A DNA stretch of 46,106 bases. Origin: an uncultured Bacteroidota bacterium (GTDB taxonomy: Bacteria > Bacteroidota > Bacteroidia > Bacteroidales > VadinHA17). Location: NCBI GenBank assembly GCA_903824785.1, contig CAIJYD010000057.1:1-46106 (forward strand), given 5' to 3'. Below are positions 1-8,272 of this stretch, one piece after another. The number at the start of each line of letters is the position of its first letter. The stretch's first letter is position 1. The notes below the pieces were generated by a model. It did no database searches and was not told the origin of the DNA. It worked only from the letters and a program-made list of their open reading frames with translations. Position numbers and translations under genes: made by a program.

Positions 1-40
1 GGAAACTTCCATTTAACTCTGTTTTGACGATTCTACGTAT

Positions 41-57
41 TATGGTTTGAAACCATA
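41..57. repeat. 17-bp palindrome upstream of recO
   Basis: Perfect inverted repeat TATGGTTT-G-AAACCATA with 8-bp arms and one central base. It lies about 160 bp before recO in a 216-bp stretch where I see no complete gene. It could be an operator for recO or for a gene leaving the window on the left, or a small RNA hairpin. No T-run follows it, so it is a poor terminator. Confidence 0.4.
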
Positions 58-216
58 GCCGTTTTGGAGGGTCAACATCACTGAAATATCCAACATGCAG
101 GATAATGATACCCACAAAAGTGAAAAATTATGCTTAATTTATAGTTTTTGAATTAATCAGGCTAAACTATAGTTCACTTTAAGTACTGATTCTTAACGAA
201 AAAGTTATCTTTAACA

Positions 217-942
217 ATGGTTGAAAAAACAAAGGGAATAATACTTAATCAGATAAAATATACCGATTCTGGTATTGTTGCCCGGATGTATACACGGAAA
301 TTCGGTAGGCAGTCATTCCTGATCAGGGGGATGAGAAACAAGAAAGCAGGGAAGCATAATATCCTGTTTCAGCCGATGTTCATACTCGATCTGGAACTGA
401 ATTATAAAGTATCACGGGAGATGCAGAATCTGAAGGATTTTTCTGTTTCATTCACCCCTTATGATATCTGTTCCGATATCAGGAAAAGCTCCGTTGCGAT
501 TTTTCTGGGTGAAGTGTTAACTTCTGTTCTGAAAGAAGAAAGCCCCCATGAGGAGATGTTTGATTATATTGAAGAATTTATCATTTACTTCGATAAATGT
601 AAAGATGGGTTTGCCAATTTTCATATTGCATTTCTTGCCGGTCTTAGCAGCTACCTGGGTTTTGAACCAGGTTTACAGACAGATGACAGCGATTCCTTTT
701 TTGATATGAAAAATGGCCTCTTTGTTCCTGTACCTCCTGTTCATGGCAATTATGCCAATGAGGAGATATCAGAGATCCTTGCCCGGTTTTTTTCCGCTTC
801 ATACAACACTGCGAATAATATTATCCTTACCGGTTCGCTTCGGAATGAAGCTCTGGAAACTCTGATGAGTTACTATTCGCTCCACCTTCCTGGATTAAAA
901 AAAATTAAATCGCTTGAAGTACTAAAAGAGGTTTTTAGCTGA
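217..942 (+). CDS. recO: DNA repair protein RecO
   Basis: RecO binds single-stranded DNA and, with RecR, loads RecA onto SSB-coated gaps in the RecFOR recombination pathway; it acts in the cytoplasm. The 241-residue length is normal for the family. The N-terminal OB-fold is recognisable: residues 1-40 have the family pattern of an opening K-x-x-G-I-I-L, a Y-T-D-S-G step, then F-G-R-Q-S-F-L-I-R-G. The rest is the helical domain. The zinc-finger cysteines of some RecO proteins are absent, as is common in Bacteroidota. The ATG at 217 is the only start that keeps the conserved N-terminus. A TATCTTTA box at 206-213 is too close to the ATG to be an ordinary promoter, so the real one is probably further upstream. 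The next gene starts 61 bp on and is functionally unrelated. Confidence 0.88.
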   Translation: MVEKTKGIILNQIKYTDSGIVARMYTRKFGRQSFLIRGMRNKKAGKHNILFQPMFILDLELNYKVSREMQNLKDFSVSFTPYDICSDIRKSSVAIFLGEVLTSVLKEESPHEEMFDYIEEFIIYFDKCKDGFANFHIAFLAGLSSYLGFEPGLQTDDSDSFFDMKNGLFVPVPPVHGNYANEEISEILARFFSASYNTANNIILTGSLRNEALETLMSYYSLHLPGLKKIKSLEVLKEVFS

Positions 943-1003
943 AAAACGGATTGCTCTTAATGAACTTTTTTTTGTATATCTTTAAAGGTAAATTGATCAA
1001 AAG

Positions 1004-2527
1004 ATGGCAATTATTCCCTCTATAATTAACTGGCTGAACGTAAAGCGAATAAACCAGATTGAGCTGTTTAAGAAATATCCCTGCGAAACACAGCAGGAGG
1101 TTTTATACCAGCTTCTCGGAAGAGCTTCACTCACCGAATGGGGAAAGAAATTCGGGTTTTCATCCATTGCATCCATCAGTGAGTATCAATCGAGGGTTCC
1201 GGTTCAGACTTATGAGGATATTATCCCTTATGTTGAAAGACTCCGGAAAGGGGAAGCTAATCTTTTATGGCCCGGCGAAATCAAGTGGTTTGCAAAATCT
1301 TCGGGAACCACCTCCACAAAAAGCAAATTTATCCCGATGAGCTGCGAAGCTCTGAGAGATTGCCATTACCGTGCCGCAAAAGATATTCTTATTTTATATT
1401 CTATGCTGAAACCCGAAACAGGGATCTTTTCAGGAAAATGCCTGACTCTGGGAGGAAGTTATAAAATGAATCAGTTCAGCAATGATTCACTTTACGGTGA
1501 TCTGTCAGCAATACTTATTGAAAATGCTCCCTTCTGGGTTGAAATCATCAGAACACCTAAACAAAAAATAGCCCTTCTTGAAGACTTTGAGGAAAAGCTT
1601 GATCTCATTACTAAATCTACTGTAAATGAGAATATTACAAACTTTTCAGGCGTCCCTTCATGGTATCTGGTTTTAATTAAGCAGATCCTTGACTATTCCG
1701 GAAAAACAAATCTGCTCGAGATCTGGCCGAATCTTGAAGTATTCTTCCACGGAGGAATCAGTTTCACTCCTTATCGCGATCAGTATAAAAAACTTATCTG
1801 CGGCGATCAGATGAATTACATGGAGACATATAATGCTTCAGAAGGTTTTTTCGGTATTCAGGATGACCTTAACGACAGTGATATGCTCCTTATGCTCGAC
1901 TATGGAATTTTTTATGAATTTATCCCTGCTGATAAAATAAATTCTGACTCTCCCCGTGCTTATACAATCGGGGAAGTGGAAAAAGGGGTGAATTATGCCA
2001 TAATAATTTCAACCAACGGAGGGCTTTGGAGATATATGATGGGCGATACAATAATCTTTACCTGCCTTGACCCATTCAGGTTCAGAATTTCCGGACGAAC
2101 AAAGCACTTTATTAATGTATTTGGTGAAGAGGTGATTATCGACAATGCCGATAAGGCTCTGGAAACCGCCTGCAGGGAGACAGGTGGAGTAATTGCTGAT
2201 TATACCGCCGGACCAGTATTCATGAACATTTCGTCAAAAGGTTCTCATGAATGGATAATTGAATTTGTAATAGAACCTGCTGATATTAATAAGTTTACCG
2301 ATTCCCTCGATAATGCTCTGATGGCTGTTAACTCCGATTATGAAGCAAAGCGTTATAAAAGCCTTAATCTACTTAGACCTGTTGTCAGATCAGTTGCTTC
2401 CGGAACTTTTAATAAATGGCTGAAAGCTAAAAATAAACTGGGAGGACAGAATAAGGTTCCACGGCTCTCCAATACCCGTGGATATATTGAAGACCTTTAT
2501 ATTATAGCAGGAATCCGGAGTACCTGA
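1004..2527 (+). CDS. GH3 family acyl-acid amido synthetase-like protein
   Basis: The 507-residue product belongs to the GH3 family of adenylate-forming enzymes, first known from plants, where they adenylate a carboxylic acid and join it to an amino acid. Three ATP-binding motifs are visible: a P-loop-like SSGTTSTKSK at residues 99-108, YNASE at 276-280 (plant motif Y-x-S-S-E), and Y-M-M-G-D at 344-348 (motif Y-R-x-G-D). The protein has no signal peptide and should be cytoplasmic. Bacterial members are widespread in Bacteroidota, but their acid and amine substrates are mostly unknown, so I give no substrate. A TATCTTTA -7-like box at 977-984, just after recO, may give the gene its own promoter. 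Confidence 0.82.
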   Translation: MAIIPSIINWLNVKRINQIELFKKYPCETQQEVLYQLLGRASLTEWGKKFGFSSIASISEYQSRVPVQTYEDIIPYVERLRKGEANLLWPGEIKWFAKSSGTTSTKSKFIPMSCEALRDCHYRAAKDILILYSMLKPETGIFSGKCLTLGGSYKMNQFSNDSLYGDLSAILIENAPFWVEIIRTPKQKIALLEDFEEKLDLITKSTVNENITNFSGVPSWYLVLIKQILDYSGKTNLLEIWPNLEVFFHGGISFTPYRDQYKKLICGDQMNYMETYNASEGFFGIQDDLNDSDMLLMLDYGIFYEFIPADKINSDSPRAYTIGEVEKGVNYAIIISTNGGLWRYMMGDTIIFTCLDPFRFRISGRTKHFINVFGEEVIIDNADKALETACRETGGVIADYTAGPVFMNISSKGSHEWIIEFVIEPADINKFTDSLDNALMAVNSDYEAKRYKSLNLLRPVVRSVASGTFNKWLKAKNKLGGQNKVPRLSNTRGYIEDLYIIAGIRST

Positions 2528-2650
2528 AGTCAATAAAAAATCTAAACACGGCAACTGCTCAAACACTTTCCTCACATATTTATTCACAACCATAAAACCT
2601 GTATCTATTTTTACTAATTTTATAAACTCTAAAATATAATATCAGGAACT

Positions 2651-3265
2651 ATGCACATAGCTATTGCTGGAAATATCGGATCGGGAAAGACAACACTGGC
2701 AGGACTACTGGCTAAACAATTTGGCTGGATTCCCCATTATGAGGATGTTGACGATAATCCATATCTTAATGATTTTTATGAAGACATGCAACGCTGGTCG
2801 TTTAACCTGCAGATCTATTTTCTGAATTCACGTTTCAGCCAGATTCTTGAAATAAAAAAATCGGACAAAACTATCATACAGGACAGAACTATTTATGAAG
2901 ATGCTTACATTTTCGCGCCTAATCTTCATTCGATGGGCCTTATGTCAACCCGTGACTTTGACAGCTATTCCACACTTTTTAAGATGATGAGCTCGCTTGT
3001 GCAACCACCCGATCTCCTCCTCTACCTCAGAGCTTCTGTCCCGACACTTGTGAATCAGATCCAGAAGCGCGGAAGGGAATATGAAAGTTCGATCCGCATC
3101 GATTACCTTAAAAGACTTAATGAACGATATGAAGCATGGATGGAGTCGTATAACCTTGGAAAAGTTCTTATCATTGAAGCTGACCACTATAACTTCCCGA
3201 ATAATAATGATCACCTGAGCGAAGTGATTGATAAGATTAATGCTGAACTGCACGGACTTTTTTAA
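2651..3265 (+). CDS. Deoxynucleoside kinase (dAdo/dGuo/dCyd kinase family)
   Basis: Phosphorylates deoxynucleosides to monophosphates with ATP in the cytoplasmic salvage pathway. The 204-residue length fits the dCK/dGK family. Visible motifs are the P-loop GNIGSGKTT at residues 7-15, the substrate-binding acid in H-Y-E-D-V-D-D-N-P-Y (E31), and the D-R-T motif at 78-80, equivalent to the E/D-R-S catalytic step of the family. An arginine-rich lid (K-R-G-R-E-Y-E) follows the L-x-L-R segment. Base specificity cannot be read from sequence alone. The gene stands alone, 123 bp after the GH3 gene and 118 bp before the peptidase gene. Confidence 0.88.
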   Translation: MHIAIAGNIGSGKTTLAGLLAKQFGWIPHYEDVDDNPYLNDFYEDMQRWSFNLQIYFLNSRFSQILEIKKSDKTIIQDRTIYEDAYIFAPNLHSMGLMSTRDFDSYSTLFKMMSSLVQPPDLLLYLRASVPTLVNQIQKRGREYESSIRIDYLKRLNERYEAWMESYNLGKVLIIEADHYNFPNNNDHLSEVIDKINAELHGLF

Positions 3266-3271
3266 ACCATC

Positions 3272-3302
3272 TTTGAATTCAGTTTTAAATAGTTTATCTT
3301 TA
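3272..3302 (+). promoter_or_regulatory. Bacteroidota-type promoter for the M16 peptidase gene
   Basis: TTTG at 3272-3275, a 19-nt spacer, then TATCTTTA at 3295-3302 (7 of 8 to TAnnTTTG). The spacing is that usual for the primary sigma factor of this phylum. It predicts a leader of roughly 75 nt before the ATG at 3384. Confidence 0.6.
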
Positions 3303-3383
3303 CATATTATCTGTCTGCAATACAGGTGAGAGTGCTAATATTCTTTTTGTTTAAATTAACTTTATTTTAATAAACTGAAACCT

Positions 3384-6194
3384 ATGAAGTCATTTGTAAT
3401 TACTGTTGCTTTACTATTAATATACAGCAACATTTTCGCTCAGGCTGATATGAACAAATCAGCTCCTGCTGATCCTGATATCCGGATCGGGAAACTGAAT
3501 AACGGATTAACCTATTTTATCCGTAAGAATAAAGAACCCGAAAAAAGGGCGAGTTTCTATATCATTCAGAATGTAGGAGCAGTTCTTGAAAACAATGATC
3601 AGAACGGGCTGGCACATTTTCTGGAACATATGGCATTAAACGGAACAACCCATTTCCCCGGAAAAGGTATTATCAGCTCACTTGAAAAGCACGGAGTTGC
3701 ATTTGGCAGTAATATAAATGCATATACCGGTTTTGATGAGACCGTATATAACCTGAGTGACGTTCCTGTTGACCCTCCGGGCCTGGTTGATTCCTGTCTG
3801 CTGATACTGAACGACTGGTCGCATTATATTACCCTGTCTGACAAGGAGATTGACCTTGAACGCGGGGTTATTGCAGAAGAATGGAGAACAAGAAAAGATG
3901 CAAGCCGGCGAATGATATTTGAAGTTATTCCGGTTATATTGAAAGGATCAATATATGCCGAAAGAGATATCATCGGAAGTCTTGATGTTATTAAAAATTT
4001 CTCTTACAGCACCCTGCGCGATTATTACCACAAATGGTACCGTCCCGATCTTCAGGCAATTGCCATTGTTGGAGATATAAATGTCGATGAAGTGGAGGGA
4101 AGAATAAAGACCCTTTTCTCTTCCATTCCTTCTGCTAAAAATCCTTCGCCCCGGCTGGAAGCTCAAGTGCCGTTTCATAAAGAGACTAACTTTGTCCTAG
4201 TACAGGATAAGGAGGCACCACAAACCTCTGTCTCTGTGATTGCACTTCACAAAGCAGTATCTCCAGCCGCCAAAAATCTGAAATATATCCGTGAAAATCA
4301 TCTTGTTTCCCTTATGAATTCAATGATCAATACCCGGATAAATGATCTTTTACAGAAACCGAATCCACCATTTGTAACAGGGTCAGTCTCGTTCGGCGGA
4401 TACTACGCCAGAGGCTACGATGCCTTCTCAATAAGTGCCAGCGCGCGAAAAAATGAAGAAGGATTGGCTCTCGAAGCCATTTATTCTGAGGCAGAAAGAG
4501 CCCGTCGGTTTGGTTTTAACAACAGTGAACTCAGCAGGGCAAAAGCTACCTTTCTCTCTTCTGTGGAAAACAGGTATAAACAGAAAGACAAAATTGATAA
4601 CGATTCTTATGTTCAGGGTATTCAGGATTACTTCCTCTCAGGAGAACCACTCACCTCTATCGACTTCGATTTTGATTTCCTGAAACAGGTAATTGAAGGG
4701 ATTAAGGCAGAGGAGATTTCTGCAAAATTCAAAGAGGTTATGATTGATGAGAACAGAACTGTTGTTGTGCAGGGACTTGAAGGAATTGATGTTAAACATC
4801 TTACAGAAAAGGAGGCTCTTGATATTATTTCAAAAGTAAAGAACGCACAACTTACTCCTTATGAAGAGAAAGTTCTTGGCTCCTCATTAATAAATGAAGA
4901 TCTGAAAGGATCCGTAATTGTGAAAACAGTAAAACTTCCACAGTTTGATGCAGAGGAATGGACCCTTGGAAACAATATTAAAGTCATTTACAGAAAAGCT
5001 GATTACGAAAAAGATAACATCCTTCTCTCCGCTTTCAGCTTCGGAGGTATTTCAAAACTTGAAGATAACCAGGTACTTTCTGCGAATTTTCTTCCGTCAA
5101 TTCTGCCGATGTATGGTGCCGGCGAGTATGACAACATAACCCTTTCTAAAATGCTGGCAGGGAAAAAAGCAAGCATAACAGTATCGCTGAGCGAAATAGC
5201 CGAAACCATCTCAGGAACGTCAACCCCTAAGGATTTCGAAACAATGATGCAGCTTCTCTATCTGCGAATGGCCCATCCAAGATTTGATCAGGTGGCACAT
5301 GAGTCAATCATTGGAAGATATGGTGCATTTATTGGTAACATGGAAAAGGATCCCAATAAGATAAAGAGTGACAGCATATCATTAATTGCAACCGGGTACA
5401 GCCCCAGAACCCCCATTCTGACAAAGGAGTCAATCGGGAAAATAACGCTTGAAGATATCAGAAAAATATATACCGACAGATACAACGGGGCTGATGAGTT
5501 CACCTTCTTCCTGGTTGGTAATATTGACCGCGAAGCAGTAATCCCGATGGTTGAAAAATACATCGGGTCACTTCCTGTTGCAGGCCGCAATGAAACGTGG
5601 ATTGACAGAAAAGTCAAACAGCCTGAAGGAAAGATTACAAAGGAAATCACGATGCCTCTTAAAGTCCCTAAGGCCAGTATTTTCCTCGCTTTTGCAAACG
5701 ACATGGAGTATAATCCAGGCAACTATCTCGGACTTGAAGTAATTCAGGGAATTCTTGATATCGTTTTTACAGAAAAAGTAAGGGAAGATGAAGGCGGTAC
5801 TTACGGTGTAAGTGTATCACTATCTGCTCAGAAAAGGCCTGAATCGATCGGAGAAGGGGTCATCACCTTCGATTGCGACCCTGCACGAGCCACTGCCCTG
5901 AAAGCAATTATCTACAGAGAGCTGGATATTTTAATGAAAGAGGGACCAAGTCAGGTTAATCTTGATAAGGCTGTCAGCAACATTTTAAAAACGAGGGAAG
6001 AAAGCAAGATGCATAACGCATACTGGAGTTCTGTTATTAGCAAATATTACAGTAACGGGATCAACACCAACGATCCTGCAAATTATGAAAACGTATTAAA
6101 AGCATTCACAATAAAAGACATTAAAAAGATTTCGGGAAAAATGTTTAAAAAAGCCGATCAGGTAGATCTGATCTTTAAACCATTACAGCAATAG
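3384..6194 (+). CDS. Secreted M16 family zinc metallopeptidase
   Basis: The 936-residue protein is a pitrilysin/insulinase-type (M16) peptidase, which degrades peptides inside a closed two-half chamber. Residues 1-20 form a signal peptide ending in N-I-F-A-Q, so the enzyme is exported, probably to the periplasm. The inverted zinc motif H-x-x-E-H is H78-F-L-E81-H82, and the distal zinc-ligand region E-R-G-V-I-A-E-E-W is at about 159-167. The C-terminal half repeats the fold without the motif (R/Y-containing closing domain near F-T-E-K-V-R-E-D-E-G-G-T-Y-G), as in single-chain M16 enzymes. Length and arrangement are typical of the Bacteroidota PqqL-like group. It is monocistronic, with its own promoter and a strong terminator at 6213-6247. 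Confidence 0.9.
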   Translation: MKSFVITVALLLIYSNIFAQADMNKSAPADPDIRIGKLNNGLTYFIRKNKEPEKRASFYIIQNVGAVLENNDQNGLAHFLEHMALNGTTHFPGKGIISSLEKHGVAFGSNINAYTGFDETVYNLSDVPVDPPGLVDSCLLILNDWSHYITLSDKEIDLERGVIAEEWRTRKDASRRMIFEVIPVILKGSIYAERDIIGSLDVIKNFSYSTLRDYYHKWYRPDLQAIAIVGDINVDEVEGRIKTLFSSIPSAKNPSPRLEAQVPFHKETNFVLVQDKEAPQTSVSVIALHKAVSPAAKNLKYIRENHLVSLMNSMINTRINDLLQKPNPPFVTGSVSFGGYYARGYDAFSISASARKNEEGLALEAIYSEAERARRFGFNNSELSRAKATFLSSVENRYKQKDKIDNDSYVQGIQDYFLSGEPLTSIDFDFDFLKQVIEGIKAEEISAKFKEVMIDENRTVVVQGLEGIDVKHLTEKEALDIISKVKNAQLTPYEEKVLGSSLINEDLKGSVIVKTVKLPQFDAEEWTLGNNIKVIYRKADYEKDNILLSAFSFGGISKLEDNQVLSANFLPSILPMYGAGEYDNITLSKMLAGKKASITVSLSEIAETISGTSTPKDFETMMQLLYLRMAHPRFDQVAHESIIGRYGAFIGNMEKDPNKIKSDSISLIATGYSPRTPILTKESIGKITLEDIRKIYTDRYNGADEFTFFLVGNIDREAVIPMVEKYIGSLPVAGRNETWIDRKVKQPEGKITKEITMPLKVPKASIFLAFANDMEYNPGNYLGLEVIQGILDIVFTEKVREDEGGTYGVSVSLSAQKRPESIGEGVITFDCDPARATALKAIIYRELDILMKEGPSQVNLDKAVSNILKTREESKMHNAYWSSVISKYYSNGINTNDPANYENVLKAFTIKDIKKISGKMFKKADQVDLIFKPLQQ

Positions 6195-6212
6195 TACTGG
6201 TAATTTACAATC

Positions 6213-6249
6213 AATGCAGGGCCTGTCAGAACGGGTCCTGCATTTTTTT
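6213..6249 (+). terminator. Intrinsic terminator after the M16 gene
   Basis: A 14-bp stem (6213-6226 with 6231-6244, two G-U pairs) with a CAGA tetraloop, followed by a T-run to 6249. It sits between two convergent genes. The T-run is on the plus strand, so it mainly serves the peptidase gene. Confidence 0.85.
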
Positions 6250-6259
6250 ATAACCCGGG

Positions 6260-7237
6260 TTAAGATATTCCGGAAATAGTCTCCTTTATTTTGTCCCAGG
6301 TACCGGAATCCATTTTTGCTCCCACTACCTCTATTACTTTGCCGGCTAAAATTGATCCATACTGACCGCAAATCTCAAGATTCTGATCACGGGCATAACC
6401 AAAGAGGAATCCTGAAGCATATAAATCGCCAGCTCCTGTTGTATCCTTAAGATTCACTTTTGCAGTACCAATTCTTACAATTTCATCTCCCCGCTTTACC
6501 CACGAACCTTCGCTTCCTACCTTAACAACAGCCACCTCACAAGACTGTGAAAGAGTATTCAGAGCCTCTTCAGCTCCCTGTCCGGTGAAAGCCCTTGCCT
6601 CTTCTTCATTGGCAAAAACTATGTCAACATATTTTTCAACTATTTCCTTGAAATCAGATAATTGAGTTTCTACCACATTATAGCTTGCAAGATCAAGTGC
6701 AATTTTCAATCCCTTTGCTTTTGCTGCCATGCAGGCTGCCTCAACAAGCAACTTATTGAATATCAGGTACCCCTCAATATAAAAAATATCATACCCATTG
6801 AATTGTTCCGCATCTATGTCTCCCGCAACCAGTTCAACAGCTGCACCCAGATGAGTGGCAAATGTTCTTTCAGAATCGGGGGAGATAAGTGCTACGGCGG
6901 TACCGGTAACTGTATTTCGCCGGATTAGAATGGTACTTACCCCGGCGCTCTTCATCTCCTTTTCAAAGAAATCACCAAGTTCATCATTCCCGATCGATCC
7001 GATAAAACCGGTATTCATCCCAAGCATTGCAAGGCCGTGTATTGTGTTTGCAGCAGACCCGCCAGAGGCAAGATTTCTGCTGAAGTTAACAGTACCTGAT
7101 TTTACAATTTCTGATTTCTCTCTGTCAACCAGCTGCATACTGCCTTTTGGTAACCCGAACTTTCCCAGAATACTATCGTCATTTATCAGTGTCATTACAT
7201 CGACCAATGCGTTACCAATACCGAGGATTTTTTTCAT
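6260..7237 (-). CDS. PfkB family carbohydrate/nucleoside kinase (adenosine kinase-like)
   Basis: A 325-residue cytoplasmic sugar or nucleoside kinase of the ribokinase fold. The C-terminal PfkB signature D-T-T-G-A-G-D at residues 265-271 holds the anion hole and catalytic aspartate. The N-terminal G-G-S-A-A-N-T substrate loop is also present. The acidic start G-I-G-N-A-L-V-D-V is typical of the adenosine-kinase-like PfkB proteins common in Bacteroidota. I place the start at 7237. A longer reading from 7315 would add 26 residues unlike the family and would run through a perfect -7 box at 7252-7259. Substrate (adenosine, ribose or another sugar) is not decided by the sequence. The gene is convergent with the M16 gene. 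Confidence 0.85.
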   Translation of the reverse strand: MKKILGIGNALVDVMTLINDDSILGKFGLPKGSMQLVDREKSEIVKSGTVNFSRNLASGGSAANTIHGLAMLGMNTGFIGSIGNDELGDFFEKEMKSAGVSTILIRRNTVTGTAVALISPDSERTFATHLGAAVELVAGDIDAEQFNGYDIFYIEGYLIFNKLLVEAACMAAKAKGLKIALDLASYNVVETQLSDFKEIVEKYVDIVFANEEEARAFTGQGAEEALNTLSQSCEVAVVKVGSEGSWVKRGDEIVRIGTAKVNLKDTTGAGDLYASGFLFGYARDQNLEICGQYGSILAGKVIEVVGAKMDSGTWDKIKETISGIS

Positions 7238-7251
7238 TTTAAAATTTTTCA

Positions 7252-7259
7252 CAAATATA
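7252..7259 (-). promoter_or_regulatory. -7 box for the PfkB kinase gene
   Basis: On the minus strand this reads TATATTTG, a full match to TAnnTTTG, 14 nt before the chosen ATG at 7237. Only a weak TTTA is found at the -33 position. The implied leader is very short. Its place supports the internal start over the one at 7315. Confidence 0.5.
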
Positions 7260-7413
7260 TTGCTTAATTCACTAAAAGCCCTTACTTTTGGCCTGCTTAA
7301 ATAAAGCGTGTTCATTTAATTTTATTTGTTATAATCATTGCTGGCCGGAGAGGTTCCGTTTTACCGAAATAAATTCTTCAACCAACAAAGTAAAATTGGC
7401 AAATAATTCATAT

Positions 7414-7487
7414 TCCTCAGTAGCTCAGTTGGTTAGAGCGTCGGACTGTTAATCCGCAGGTCGTAGGTTCGAGTCCTACCTGGGGAG
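7414..7487 (+). tRNA. tRNA-Asn (anticodon GTT)
   Basis: A full cloverleaf can be drawn. Acceptor stem 7414-7420 pairs with 7480-7486, with G7487 as discriminator. The D-stem GCTC/GAGC is at 7423-7426 and 7436-7439, the anticodon loop CTGTTAA at 7446-7452 with GTT at 7448-7450, and the T-arm carries GGTTCGAGTCC. The outermost anticodon-stem pair is a T-C mismatch. The 3' CCA is not encoded (CAT follows), as is usual in this phylum. Confidence 0.96.
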
Positions 7488-7496
7488 CATCATCAG

Positions 7497-7525
7497 AAAG
7501 GAGATCGGAAAGGATCTCCTTTTTT
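7497..7525 (+). terminator. Intrinsic terminator after tRNA-Asn
   Basis: A 10-bp perfect stem (7497-7506 with 7513-7522) and a GGAAAG loop, the right arm running into a T-tract to 7525. It follows the tRNA by 9 nt. Confidence 0.85.
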
Positions 7526-7655
7526 GTTTTCCAAAAATTCAAAAAACCTGACGGCGCTGGTCAAAACAGGAATCGTTTTCATAAACGATAAGGGTGAAAC
7601 TTCCAAACGCAATGTATCAGAATTAAATGTACCTTGCTGATAAATCCTGCAGAAT

Positions 7656-8141
7656 ATGCGTGATAAACAATTTGTTGCAGTACATCGCGGCGGATCACTA
7701 ACAAAAGAGCAGCACCGTCAGCTGATAAGATGGGCTCGGGAGTGCTCAGAACATTTATTGTCACTTATGGAGCTGAATATTGATGAGCGGCTGATTTATG
7801 CCTTATCAGTTGCGAAAGATTGGGAAAAGGGTAATGTAACTACCGGGAAAGCAATTAAGGCCTCTTTAGGTGCAATAGCCGCAGCAAATGAATCTTCAAA
7901 CCCGGTAATGACAGCAGTAGCCCGCTCCATCGGACATGCCGTTGCCACTGCTCATATGTCCGACCATTCCATGGGAGCAGCGTTGTATGCTTTAATAGCC
8001 TTAAAACTTGCAGGAAAACCGATAGATAAAGAAAGAAAATGGCAGAACGACAAGTTGCCCTCAGAATTGAAAGTGCTGGTAATAACTGCAATGACCATGA
8101 AAATGAAGGGCTTTAAAATATTGCGATCAGAAAATATTTGA
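7656..8141 (+). CDS. Imm-5-like putative immunity protein
   Basis: The 161-residue soluble, mostly helical protein matches my memory of the family named putative immunity protein (Imm-5-like). Its features are an opening R-D-x-x-F/Y-x-A-x-H-R-G-G, a W-A-R-E-C helix, the segment A-L-x-x-A-K-D-W-E-K-G-N-V, and the conserved G-H-A-V-A-T-A-H-M-x-D-H-S core at about residues 93-105. Such proteins were predicted by genome-context work to protect against polymorphic toxins, but many members, like this one, have no toxin beside them. Neighbours are tRNA-Asn upstream and an unrelated lipoprotein gene downstream. The repeated His/Asp core could also suggest a metal- or ligand-binding role. The function remains unproven. 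Confidence 0.65.
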   Translation: MRDKQFVAVHRGGSLTKEQHRQLIRWARECSEHLLSLMELNIDERLIYALSVAKDWEKGNVTTGKAIKASLGAIAAANESSNPVMTAVARSIGHAVATAHMSDHSMGAALYALIALKLAGKPIDKERKWQNDKLPSELKVLVITAMTMKMKGFKILRSENI

Positions 8142-8227
8142 CCCTCCCGGCCGTTTGGTTCATAATATGGCAACACTGAGCACTTTTTGAAGATTCCTTC
8201 CTCAAGCAGGATAAATAATAATTTTAT

Positions 8228-8235
8228 TATATTTG
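8228..8235 (+). promoter_or_regulatory. -7 box before the CBM6 lipoprotein gene
   Basis: TATATTTG, a full match to TAnnTTTG, 37 nt before the ATG at 8273. I find no TTTG at the expected -33 distance, so only the -7 element is supported. Confidence 0.4.
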
Positions 8236-8272
8236 AAAAATCTATGTGAAGCATAAAATCTAAAAACCAATT

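Noticed and set aside
1-12. A minus-strand frame starting ATG at 12 and leaving the window on the left (M-E-V-S).
   Set aside because: Four codons are too few to call a gene, and no promoter box supports it.
206-213. TATCTTTA as the recO promoter.
   Set aside because: It is only 4 bp from the ATG at 217, which would put the transcript start at or inside the coding region.
6260-7315. Longer start of the PfkB kinase at 7315.
   Set aside because: The extra 26 residues do not fit the family and run through a full -7 box; the ATG at 7237 starts the conserved fold.
7572-7589. ATCGTTT-N4-AAACGAT hairpin before the Imm-5-like gene.
   Set aside because: A 7-bp stem without a T-run or promoter context; could be chance, so not listed as a site.
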